From positions 1-6,861 of the forward strand of contig JAJRST010000356.1 of the NCBI GenBank assembly GCA_024278645.1: a stretch of 6,861 bases of DNA, read 5' to 3'. The stretch is from a bacterium. Lineage in GTDB: Bacteria; Zhuqueibacterota; Zhuqueibacteria; Residuimicrobiales; Krinioviventaceae. Below are positions 1 through 6,861 of the stretch, piece after piece. The notes under the pieces were generated by a model, which saw only the letters and a list, made by a program, of their open reading frames with translations, had not been told where the DNA came from and did not search any database. Both the position numbers and the translations under genes were made by a program. Within the stretch, counting starts at the first letter, position 1. The number at the start of each line of letters is the position of its first letter.

Positions 1-1
1 A

Positions 2-2413
2 TACACCCGGCTGCGCACCTCGCACGCTTTTCACTCCAAAATGATGGAGCCGATTCTGCACACCTTTGAGCAGGAGGCGGCTAAAATTCAATTGGACGAG
101 CCGCAAATTCCTTATATCTCCAACGTCACCGGCACATGGATCACCGCCGAGGAGGCGACGGATCCGAATTATTATGCCCGTCATTTGCGTTCCGCCGTCA
201 ACTTTAGTCAGGGCATTGGCGAAATGCTTTCCGAATATGATTATATTTATCTCGAAGTCGGGCCGGGCAAAACGCTCAACACATTGGCGCGCCGCCATGC
301 CGCCGCCGGTCGGGTTATTCTTTCCTCGCTGCGACATCCCAAGGAAACGATTGACGACCAGGCGTTCATTTTGAACAGCCTGGGCCTAATCTGGCTCGCC
401 GGCGGCTATGTCAACTGGGAGGGCTTTGACACTCATGAAGTTCGTCATCGCGTGCCGCTGCCGACCTACCCCTTTGAACGCCAGCGTTATTGGCTCGATG
501 TCGACGCCCCGGCCGTCACGACAGCCGAAAAGTCGGACGAGAAAAGAAAGGATGTTTCCACCTGGTTTTATGCGCCCACCTGGAGACGAGCCATCAAATC
601 GCCGCAGTTTGACGGCGCCGGAAACAAAATGATCTACCTGGTCTTTAGCGACGCCGATACGTCTCGCATAAAAAACCTCATTGAAGCAAACGGTCAACGC
701 GTCATTATTGTCAAATCTGGCGATGAATTCCACAAAGTCGATGACTCGCACTATATCATGCCCCCGGATGCCGAGGAAGCGTTTGAAAAACTCATCGCGT
801 CGCTCAAAGAGAGCGGCGCCATGCCGGGCCGCATTCTGCACGCATGGGAGGCGGACTCTGAAGGGGAGACAAGTCTGAAACGTGGAATGTACTCCTTGTT
901 GTGGCTGGTGAAAAAACTCGACGCCGCCGGATTCACCGACGATTTATCCATCATCGTTTGTGCAAACGGCGCTTTTGACGTTACCGGCGCGGAGACGATC
1001 ATTCCCGAACACGCCGCCCTCGCGGGGGCCTGTAAAGTGATTCCTCAAGAATACCCGAATATTCGCTGCCGCTTTGTCGATGCACATGCGGACAACCTTC
1101 ATGAGGTTCTGGTCGAGTTTGAGGCGCCGCTTGAGGATGTGGTCATCGCCTATCGCAACAACTATCGCTGGCTGCAACATTTCGAAACGTGCAACATTGG
1201 CCCGAATACTTCGATCATAAAAAAGCGCGGCGTTTACCTGATCACCGGCGGCCTGGGCGACATTGGGCTTGCGATTTCAACCTATCTCGCCGAGAACTTT
1301 CAGGCAAAGCTGATCCTGGTCGATCGACTCGCTTTCCCGGAGCACAAGGAATGGGATCGCATCCTTAAGGAGGGCGGCGACGGGGAGCGTTTTATCGACA
1401 AAATCAAAAAGCTGAAAGAGATTGAAAAACACGGCGATGTTCTGGTCTTAAAGGCGGACATCATCGATGAACAGCAAATGTCCGACATCTTTGACTGGAC
1501 CGAGCAGCATTCGGGGGCTGTGGACGGCGTCATTCACGCCGCCGGACTCGTCGGCTCGCAGGCGACGGTCCCCATGCAAGCGACAGGCGCGGAAGAGTGT
1601 GAAAAACATTTTGCCGCCAAGGTTTACGGCGGCAAGGTGCTGGCAAAGCTTTTACAACAACGACAACCTGATTTTGTTGTGCTGCAATCGTCGCTGTCGG
1701 CTGTTTTAGGCGGCATGGGCATGTTTGCCTACGCCGGCGTCAATGCCTTCCTGGATGCCCTGGCCGCGCAGCAGCAGCGTGAAAATAAAACTCACTGGGT
1801 GAGCGCCAATTGGGATGGCTGGCAATTTACCAAGGAAAAAGCCGCCGCCAGGGCAAGCATGGAAAAATTCAGCATAACGCCCGAGGAGGGCGTTCAGGCC
1901 TTTCAACTGTTGTTCCAAAACCTGTGTGCGCCGCAAGTGGCCATTTCTACCGGAGATTTGCACGAGCGAATTAAAAAATGGGTCGTGCTGGAGGCCATTC
2001 GAAAGGAAGACGACAAATCAGGCAAGGGCGCCAAGCGTCATCCGCGCCCGAATTTGACAACCCCCTATGTGCCCCCGGGAAACGAGTTGCAAGAGGAGCT
2101 GGCGCGCGTTTGGGGCGACTTGCTGGGCATCGACGGCATCGGCATTCATGACGATTTTTTCGACCTGGGCGGCCACTCGCTTTTGGCCACGCAATTGGTC
2201 TCCCGCCTGCGCGACGTCTATCATGTGGAACTGCCGCTGCGCGATCTCTTCGAATCGCCGACCATCGCCACCCTGAGCGAGAGCATCAACAAAGCGCAAA
2301 AACAGACGTCCGATGATGCCGAACAGATTGCCGACGTGCTCTCCATGGTGGAAAACTTGTCCGAGGAAGAAGTGCAGGCGCTGCTCGAAGCGAAAGAGAA
2401 TAAATCCAAGTAG
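2..2413 (+). CDS. Type I polyketide synthase module, 3' part (AT C-terminal end - KR - carrier protein)
   Basis: This is the C-terminal part of a modular PKS. The frame is open from the first complete codon at 2, so ATG 41 is not the start; residues below count from that Met. The AT end carries TSHAFHS (23-37); the HAFH form is the malonyl-CoA signature and its second His is catalytic. EVGPGKTL (72-79) and the post-AT linker PTYPFERQRYW (141-151) follow. The KR has a structural half (about 172-390) and a catalytic half with the NADPH loop TGGLGDIG (402-409) and K527, S551, Y564 and N568, spaced as in DEBS KR1 as I recall it. It should reduce the beta-ketoacyl thioester to beta-hydroxy. No DH, ER or methyltransferase is seen. 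The carrier (about 675-750) has FFDLGGHSLL; S713 would carry phosphopantetheine. An acidic helix (about 762-785) ends the protein and probably docks to the downstream NRPS. The stop is TAG 2411-2413. KS and most of the AT lie outside the window. Confidence 0.96.
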   Translation, partial: YTRLRTSHAFHSKMMEPILHTFEQEAAKIQLDEPQIPYISNVTGTWITAEEATDPNYYARHLRSAVNFSQGIGEMLSEYDYIYLEVGPGKTLNTLARRHAAAGRVILSSLRHPKETIDDQAFILNSLGLIWLAGGYVNWEGFDTHEVRHRVPLPTYPFERQRYWLDVDAPAVTTAEKSDEKRKDVSTWFYAPTWRRAIKSPQFDGAGNKMIYLVFSDADTSRIKNLIEANGQRVIIVKSGDEFHKVDDSHYIMPPDAEEAFEKLIASLKESGAMPGRILHAWEADSEGETSLKRGMYSLLWLVKKLDAAGFTDDLSIIVCANGAFDVTGAETIIPEHAALAGACKVIPQEYPNIRCRFVDAHADNLHEVLVEFEAPLEDVVIAYRNNYRWLQHFETCNIGPNTSIIKKRGVYLITGGLGDIGLAISTYLAENFQAKLILVDRLAFPEHKEWDRILKEGGDGERFIDKIKKLKEIEKHGDVLVLKADIIDEQQMSDIFDWTEQHSGAVDGVIHAAGLVGSQATVPMQATGAEECEKHFAAKVYGGKVLAKLLQQRQPDFVVLQSSLSAVLGGMGMFAYAGVNAFLDALAAQQQRENKTHWVSANWDGWQFTKEKAAARASMEKFSITPEEGVQAFQLLFQNLCAPQVAISTGDLHERIKKWVVLEAIRKEDDKSGKGAKRHPRPNLTTPYVPPGNELQEELARVWGDLLGIDGIGIHDDFFDLGGHSLLATQLVSRLRDVYHVELPLRDLFESPTIATLSESINKAQKQTSDDAEQIADVLSMVENLSEEEVQALLEAKENKSK

Positions 2414-2454
2414 ATTATTCAGGTCAATAAGAATTGAAAAATGAAAAAGGCGAT
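2414..2454 (+). promoter_or_regulatory. Short intergenic gap with ribosome-binding candidates for the C-A-T NRPS gene
   Basis: This A-rich gap holds two weak Shine-Dalgarno candidates. AAAAAGG (2444-2450) lies 4 nt before ATG 2455, which is rather close. AGG (2421-2423) lies 10 nt before the in-frame TTG 2434. The heptamer ATTCAGG (2417-2423) also occurs before the third gene, at 5836-5842. I see no terminator hairpin or convincing promoter, so the gene probably relies on read-through from the PKS gene. Confidence 0.5.
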
Positions 2455-5400
2455 ATGGACGACCTTTTACAAAATGTGAGCAAGCTTTCTCCGGAAAAGA
2501 GGAAACTGCTCGAGCTTTTGCTGAAAGAAAAAGATATCGATGTCACAAAATCCCGGATTCTGCCGCAAAGCCGGCAAACGAATCGGTTTCCGCTTTCCTA
2601 TGCTCAGCAACGGATGTGGTTTCTCGATCGCATGGAGCCGGGGAATCCCATGTACAACAACCCGGCGGCTGTGTCCATCAAGGGCAAGGTAAACGTCGGC
2701 GCCATTCGAAAAGCGTTGGCGGAGATGGGCAAGCGGCACGAGGTGCTGCGCACCGTGTTCGAGGATGAAGGCGGCATACCGGTTCAGATTATTCAGGATA
2801 AAGTGAAGTTACAGTTGCGCGAATTGGATTTTTCGCACCTGCCGGAGGCGGAGAAACAAGACGCTTTACATCAAGAGTCTACACTGGAGGCGCAGCGCCC
2901 CTTTGACCTGAGCGCCGGGCCGCTTTTGCGCACGACCCTCATCCGACTCGGCGCGGACGATTATGCCTTTTTGCTGACCATGCATCACATCATCTCCGAC
3001 GCCTGGACCTTGAATATTTTTATCAAAGAGTTCGCCGAACTGTACGAGGGCTTTGCCAAGGAGCGTCCCATCGAGTTGGCCGCGTTGCCCATCCAATATG
3101 TCGATTTTGCCTGCTGGCAGCGAGACTATTTAACCGGCGATGTTTTGCAAGAGCAGTTATCCTACTGGTCAAAGGTGCTTGACGGCGCCGATAAGGCCAT
3201 GGATTTGCCGCTCGACCACCCGCGACCGAAAATGCAAACCTTTAACGGCGACGTCGCCTATTTCAAAGTGGACGCCGCCGTGGCCAGGCAGTTGGAGGAT
3301 TTCAGTAAAAAACAGGATGTGACGCTTTTCATGACGGCGCTGGCCGCCATCGACCTGCTTTTTTACCGCTATTCCGGCCAGGAAGATGTCAGCATCGGCA
3401 CGCCGATCGCCAACCGCAACCGCTCCGAAGTCGAATACCTGCTCGGCGTCTTTATCAACACCCTGGTGATGCGCGCCAACATGGGCGACGATCCGACGTT
3501 CGCTGACTTGGTGCAGCGCGTCAAGGAGACGGCGCTTGGGGCGTATGCGCATCAGGACATTCCTTTTGAAATGCTCGTCGAGGAGCTCAAGCCGGAACGC
3601 GATATGAGCCGACCGCCTTTTTACCAGGTCATGTTTGTCATGCAAAACGCGGCGCCGCCGCCGTTGCGGCTCGATGACGTGGTCATCGAGCCGCTGGAAT
3701 TGCATACGCCGACGGCCAAGTTCGACATCACCATCGTGCTGGAGCCGGTCGCCGACGGCATCGACGGCCAAATCGTCTACAATACCGATCTTTTTGAAAA
3801 AGAAACCATTGACCGTTTGATCGGCCATTTTCAAAATATTTTATCGGCCATCAATTCTTGCTCGCATAAAAAGCTGTCCGAATTTCCCCTGTTGACGGAA
3901 GCGGAAAGAGGCCTGCTTTTACAAGAATGTAGCGCCGCAAACGTTGCAATCGCCGCTTTTGCAAAGCCGGTGCACGAGCTTTTCGAAGAACAAGCCCGGC
4001 GGCGCGATGCAACGATTCACTGCGGACAGGACAGGGTCTCTTACGAGCAGTTCAATCAACGCGCCAATCAACTCGCCCGGCTGTTGACGGCCAGGGGCGT
4101 GGGCCCGGAATCGACTGTCGGCGTCTATCTCGAGCGTTCGCTCGACCTCCTTGTCAGCATGATGGCCGTTTTCAAGGCCGGCGGCACAATGCTGCCCCTG
4201 GATCCCGACTATCCGACGGATCGAATTTTTTACATGCTCGACGACTCGGGCGCTTCCACGGTCATTGCTTCTTCGGATTTGCGCCGACATCTCGCCGAGG
4301 CCGGCGTGGATATAATCGATTTGCACGAGGATGCAAAAAGCATACAGGAACAATCGCCGAACAACCTGGAGAAAGACATCTCTCCACACAACGGCGCCTA
4401 TATCATTTACACCTCCGGCTCCACCGGCAGGCCAAAGGGCGTTGTGGTTGCGCACAATGCTTTTTCTCAGCACTGCCTGGCCATGCGCGATTTTTATGAA
4501 TTTAACGAGGCGGATCGCGTGCTGCAATTCGCATCCACGAATTTCGATGCTTCGCTGGAACAGATATTTCCCACGTTGCTGGCCGGCGCCGATTTGGTTA
4601 TGCGCGACAATAATGTCTGGACGCCGCAGGAACTGGCGCGCGTCATTCGCGCACAAAAGTTAACCGTCGTCAACCTGCCGACAGCCTATTGGAATCAATT
4701 CATTCAATCATGGCAGGATGACCGGGAAAACGATTCGCCGGTGCGCTTGCTCATCGTCGGCGGCGATCTGATGCTTACGGATTCACTCAAACGCTGGCAG
4801 GCGTCGTCGCTGAAAAATGCGCGCCTGTTGAACGCCTACGGACCGACGGAGGCGGTGATCACATCGACAATTTTTGAAATCCCCAAAGACAGCTCGGCTC
4901 TCGAAGAGGGCGCCATCCCCATCGGCGCCGCGACGCCGGGCCGCGCCGTTTACATTCTGGACAGGTTCGGCAATCCGACCCCAATTGGCGCGCCGGGAGA
5001 ACTGCACATCGGGGGCGATTTGCTGGCGCGCGGCTACCTGCATCGTCCCGAATTGACGGCGGAAAGATTTACACCCGACCCCTTTTCCGAAAAAAAGGGG
5101 GGGCGCTTGTACCGAACCGGCGACCTGGTGCGCTTTAACCGGTTCGGGGCTATCGAGTTTCTCGGCCGCGTGGACGATCAGGTGAAAATTCGCGGCTATC
5201 GCATCGAGTTGGGCGAAATAGAAGCGGCGCTCAAACAATTCCACGGCATAACGGCTGCGGTCGTCGTCGCGCATCTGGACGAGGCCGGCGACAAGCGGCT
5301 GGTCGCCTATTATGTTTTTGACGGCGAGAACGCTCCCGGCATCGATGCGCTGCGTGCTTTTCTCGGCGCCCGTCTGCCCGATTATATGATTCCGACGGCG

Positions 5401-5829
5401 TTTGTATCCTTGGACGCCTTGCCGTTGACGCCCAGCGGCAAGGTGGACCGCAAGGCGCTGCCGGTTCCGTCCCGGTTGCGGCCGGACCTGAGTGCGCAAT
5501 ATGTTGCGCCCCGCAGCAAAACGGAAGAGCGCTTGGCGGAAATTATGGCCGATGTTTTAAAAGTCGATCAAGTCGGCATTTACGACAACTTTTTTGATCT
5601 CGGAGGCCATTCCATGCTCGGCACGCAAATTATCGCCCAGGTGCAGGAAGAGTTCCAGGTGGAGTTGCCATTGCGCGCGCTGTTCGAGAACCCGACCGTG
5701 GCAGGGATCGCCGTGGCCATTGCGGAAGCGCAGGCCGCCGGCGTCGATGAAAAAGAGTTGGAAAATATGCTTTCCGAGTTGGAAGGCTTATCGGATGAAG
5801 AAATAGAGAAATTATTGTCAGAGGAATAA
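2455..5829 (+). CDS. Non-ribosomal peptide synthetase, single C-A-T module
   Basis: This cytosolic enzyme activates one amino acid and condenses it with the upstream acyl chain. Residues count from ATG 2455. An N-terminal helix with LSPEKRKLLELL (11-22) precedes the C domain: LSYAQQRMWFL (47-57), RHEVLRTVF (94-102), HHIISDA (177-183; A183 replaces the usual Gly), YVDFACWQ (215-222), IGTPIANR (314-321) and HQDIPFEML (366-374). The A domain shows YTSGSTGRPKG (652-662), FDAS (697-700), NAYGPTE (793-799), YRTGDL (886-891), VKIRGYRIELGEIE (910-923) and SGKVDRK (994-1000). The carrier has FFDLGGHSML with S1053. Length (1124 aa) fits one complete C-A-T module; no E or TE domain is present. The pocket read by hand is DAENIGAITK, weakly suggesting Lys or Orn. 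An acidic C-terminal helix LSDEEIEKLL (1112-1121) probably docks to the next protein. ATG 2455 is chosen because it puts 11 residues before SPEK, as in the downstream gene; TTG 2434 would add 7. It starts 41 nt after the PKS stop, so co-transcription is likely. Confidence 0.96.
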   Translation: MDDLLQNVSKLSPEKRKLLELLLKEKDIDVTKSRILPQSRQTNRFPLSYAQQRMWFLDRMEPGNPMYNNPAAVSIKGKVNVGAIRKALAEMGKRHEVLRTVFEDEGGIPVQIIQDKVKLQLRELDFSHLPEAEKQDALHQESTLEAQRPFDLSAGPLLRTTLIRLGADDYAFLLTMHHIISDAWTLNIFIKEFAELYEGFAKERPIELAALPIQYVDFACWQRDYLTGDVLQEQLSYWSKVLDGADKAMDLPLDHPRPKMQTFNGDVAYFKVDAAVARQLEDFSKKQDVTLFMTALAAIDLLFYRYSGQEDVSIGTPIANRNRSEVEYLLGVFINTLVMRANMGDDPTFADLVQRVKETALGAYAHQDIPFEMLVEELKPERDMSRPPFYQVMFVMQNAAPPPLRLDDVVIEPLELHTPTAKFDITIVLEPVADGIDGQIVYNTDLFEKETIDRLIGHFQNILSAINSCSHKKLSEFPLLTEAERGLLLQECSAANVAIAAFAKPVHELFEEQARRRDATIHCGQDRVSYEQFNQRANQLARLLTARGVGPESTVGVYLERSLDLLVSMMAVFKAGGTMLPLDPDYPTDRIFYMLDDSGASTVIASSDLRRHLAEAGVDIIDLHEDAKSIQEQSPNNLEKDISPHNGAYIIYTSGSTGRPKGVVVAHNAFSQHCLAMRDFYEFNEADRVLQFASTNFDASLEQIFPTLLAGADLVMRDNNVWTPQELARVIRAQKLTVVNLPTAYWNQFIQSWQDDRENDSPVRLLIVGGDLMLTDSLKRWQASSLKNARLLNAYGPTEAVITSTIFEIPKDSSALEEGAIPIGAATPGRAVYILDRFGNPTPIGAPGELHIGGDLLARGYLHRPELTAERFTPDPFSEKKGGRLYRTGDLVRFNRFGAIEFLGRVDDQVKIRGYRIELGEIEAALKQFHGITAAVVVAHLDEAGDKRLVAYYVFDGENAPGIDALRAFLGARLPDYMIPTAFVSLDALPLTPSGKVDRKALPVPSRLRPDLSAQYVAPRSKTEERLAEIMADVLKVDQVGIYDNFFDLGGHSMLGTQIIAQVQEEFQVELPLRALFENPTVAGIAVAIAEAQAAGVDEKELENMLSELEGLSDEEIEKLLSEE
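5079..5103 (+). repeat. Homopolymer tract A7-G7 with C4T4/A4G4 inverted repeat inside the A-domain coding region
   Basis: CCCCTTTT (5079-5086) can pair with AAAAGGGG (5093-5100) around a 6-nt loop. The right arm lies in a run of seven A (5090-5096) followed by seven G (5097-5103). The frame is intact through it (Ser-Glu-Lys-Lys-Gly-Gly-Arg, residues 878-884), just before the YRTGDL motif. This is not a terminator in context, because it is internal to a well-conserved coding domain. It is a candidate for slippage or sequencing indels. Confidence 0.6.
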
Positions 5830-5839
5830 CTCCAAATTC

Positions 5840-5843
5840 AGGA
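5840..5843 (+). promoter_or_regulatory. Shine-Dalgarno site (AGGA) of the third gene
   Basis: AGGA ends 8 nt before ATG 5852, a normal spacing, and supports this start. It lies in the 22-nt gap after the TAA at 5827-5829. No terminator is visible in the gap. Confidence 0.6.
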
Positions 5844-5851
5844 TATCGTGA

Positions 5852-6861
5852 ATGTCGGATGTATCGAAAAGATTAAAAGACCTGTCCCCGGAAAAGCTGG
5901 AATTGTTGCGCAAAAAACTGCAAAAAGCGCAACCCGCGAGCGCCCGTAATAAGATAGAAAAACGCGCCGATCCATCGAGCTTTGTCATGTCCGCGGCGCA
6001 AAAACGCCTGTGGTTTCTCGATCAACTTGATTCGGGCAGCGCTTTTTACAATATTCCTTCGGCCTTGCGCATATCGGGGAAACTTGACGTCGCCGCCATG
6101 CAGGCTGCCATTAACGACCTGGCCGCCCGTCATGACATTTTGCGCTCTTATTACACCGTCGGCGACGGCGGCGCGCCTGTTCAAAACATCCATCCCAAGT
6201 TGTTCATCCCCTTGCATATCGTCGATTTCCAAAAGACGCCGTCGCGCGAAATTGACGCTCGCGTAAAGCAATTCCTGGGCGACATTGCGGCGACGCCGTT
6301 TGATCTCTCCAACGCGCCGCTGCTCTCGGCCACGTTGCTCGATCTTCCCGGCGACGATTATATCCTGATGTTGAACATGCATCACATTATCGCCGACGGC
6401 TGGTCGATCGGCATTATTTTGCGTGAGCTCCTCGCTTTTTATGCCGCGCGTACAAAAAATGCGCCGTCGCCGTTGCCGGAGCCCAAATTGCAGTTTGCCG
6501 ACTATGCGCAATGGCAGCAGGACAAGGTTGCCTCCGAGGTTTTACAAGATCAGCTCGACTATTGGAAAGAGTATTTGCGCGATATGCCGCCGGCGCTGGA
6601 AATTATCACCGATTTTCATCGTCCTTCGGTGCAGGCCCACCGGGGCAGGCAGTACAAGTTTCGCCTGGATCGAAAAATTGCCGACAGGTTGCGCCAATTG
6701 AGCAAGGAGCACAATACATCGTTGTTCAATACGTTTATGGCGGCGGCGCAGCTTTTTTTCTATAAATTCACGCAGCAAGAAGATTTTGGCATTGGCGCGC
6801 CGATCGCAAACCGACATTTGAAAGAAGTAGAAGATATTGTCGGTTTTTTTGTGAATACCAT
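5852..6861 (+). CDS. Non-ribosomal peptide synthetase, 5' part (docking helix and N-terminal two thirds of a condensation domain)
   Basis: The frame is open from ATG 5852 to the window end (336 complete codons), so the gene is 3'-partial. It begins with a basic helix containing LSPEKLELL (11-19), matching the start of the NRPS before it, then a linker and a C domain: MSAAQKRLWFL (46-56), RHDILRSYY (93-101), HHIIADG (177-183; H178 is the expected catalytic His), FADYAQWQ (215-222), IGAPIANR (314-321) and VGFFVNT (330-336). The motifs are intact. With the preceding module lacking an epimerase, an LCL-type role (L-aminoacyl donor, L-aminoacyl acceptor) is expected, joining the upstream chain to this protein's own amino acid. 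The second half of the C domain and any A, T, E or TE domains lie beyond the window. The start has AGGA 8 nt upstream, and the gene follows the previous stop by 22 nt, consistent with one operon. Confidence 0.95.
   Translation, partial: MSDVSKRLKDLSPEKLELLRKKLQKAQPASARNKIEKRADPSSFVMSAAQKRLWFLDQLDSGSAFYNIPSALRISGKLDVAAMQAAINDLAARHDILRSYYTVGDGGAPVQNIHPKLFIPLHIVDFQKTPSREIDARVKQFLGDIAATPFDLSNAPLLSATLLDLPGDDYILMLNMHHIIADGWSIGIILRELLAFYAARTKNAPSPLPEPKLQFADYAQWQQDKVASEVLQDQLDYWKEYLRDMPPALEIITDFHRPSVQAHRGRQYKFRLDRKIADRLRQLSKEHNTSLFNTFMAAAQLFFYKFTQQEDFGIGAPIANRHLKEVEDIVGFFVNT

Noticed and set aside
41..43. ATG 41 as the start of the first gene
   Set aside because: The frame is open upstream, and the codons at 2-40 encode the conserved AT segment TRLRTSHAFHSK, so the gene begins outside the window.
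1..2413. DH, ER or methyltransferase domain in the PKS module
   Set aside because: The post-AT linker at residues 141-151 runs directly into the KR structural half. No DH HxxxGxxxxP, ER or SAM-binding motif is seen between AT and carrier.
2441..2479. 12-codon out-of-frame ORF as a leader peptide gene
   Set aside because: It is too short, lies inside an operon with no attenuator hairpin, and overlaps the real start. It is kept only as part of the start ambiguity.
2983..3003. Heterocyclization (Cy) domain suggested by the non-standard HHIISDA motif
   Set aside because: Cy domains carry DxxxxD in place of HHxxxDG. Here both His residues and the Asp are kept, so it is a condensation domain.
3919..4656. 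Long antisense open frame (245 codons), like others at 3169-3834, 4783-5499 and 5873-6511
   Set aside because: All lie opposite highly conserved NRPS domains, show no recognisable motif and have no ribosome-binding context. They are shadows caused by the codon bias of the + strand genes.
5079..5100. C4T4/A4G4 hairpin as a transcription terminator
   Set aside because: It lies within the A-domain coding sequence, is followed by G rather than T residues, and the downstream genes need read-through.

Overview
The window is an internal slice of a modular natural-product assembly line: a hybrid type I polyketide synthase (PKS) and non-ribosomal peptide synthetase (NRPS). Three genes lie head-to-tail on the + strand and cover almost every base. 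The two gaps are only 41 nt (22 nt if the upstream TTG start of gene 2 is used, since that start lies 20 nt after the stop) and 22 nt, with no terminator-like hairpin, so one polycistronic transcript is likely. No stretch longer than 300 bases lacks a gene. I see no RNA gene, CRISPR array, insertion sequence, integrase or origin.

Layout. (1) Positions 1-2413: 3' part of a PKS module protein with the end of a malonyl-type acyltransferase (AT), a complete ketoreductase (KR), a carrier domain and an acidic C-terminal helix; the KS and most of the AT lie upstream of the window. (2) Positions 2455-5829 (alternative TTG start at 2434): a complete one-module NRPS, condensation-adenylation-carrier (C-A-T), about 1124 aa. 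(3) Positions 5852-6861: 5' part of a further NRPS protein, cut by the window end inside its first C domain. The third gene has no stop codon inside the window, so stop-to-stop ORF calling can miss it.

Working together (inference from domain order). The PKS module would add a malonate-derived two-carbon unit and reduce the beta-keto group to a beta-hydroxyl; no DH or ER domain lies between AT and KR or between KR and carrier. The C domain of protein 2 would then join this beta-hydroxyacyl chain to the amino acid activated by its A domain, and protein 3 would extend it. The expected intermediate is a beta-hydroxyacyl-aminoacyl thioester, as in many lipopeptides. The A-domain pocket reads DAENIGAITK by hand alignment to GrsA, weakly suggesting a basic amino acid such as Lys or Orn. 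No epimerase or thioesterase is present. Short matching helices at the protein ends (acidic LSxEE type at C-termini, basic LSPEK type at N-termini) probably dock the proteins in order.

Organism. It is a bacterium: operon spacing, Shine-Dalgarno-like sites and bacterial PKS/NRPS families all fit. Base composition looks moderately GC-rich, and all three genes look alike in codon use. The PKS type, with a PCP-like carrier and a KR lacking the LDD motif, resembles cyanobacterial and related hybrid clusters from memory, but I cannot assign a phylum. I see nothing that demands a new type of system; the most informative points are the repeated docking ends, the HHxxxDA condensation motif, the A-domain pocket and the untypical KR stereochemistry motifs.
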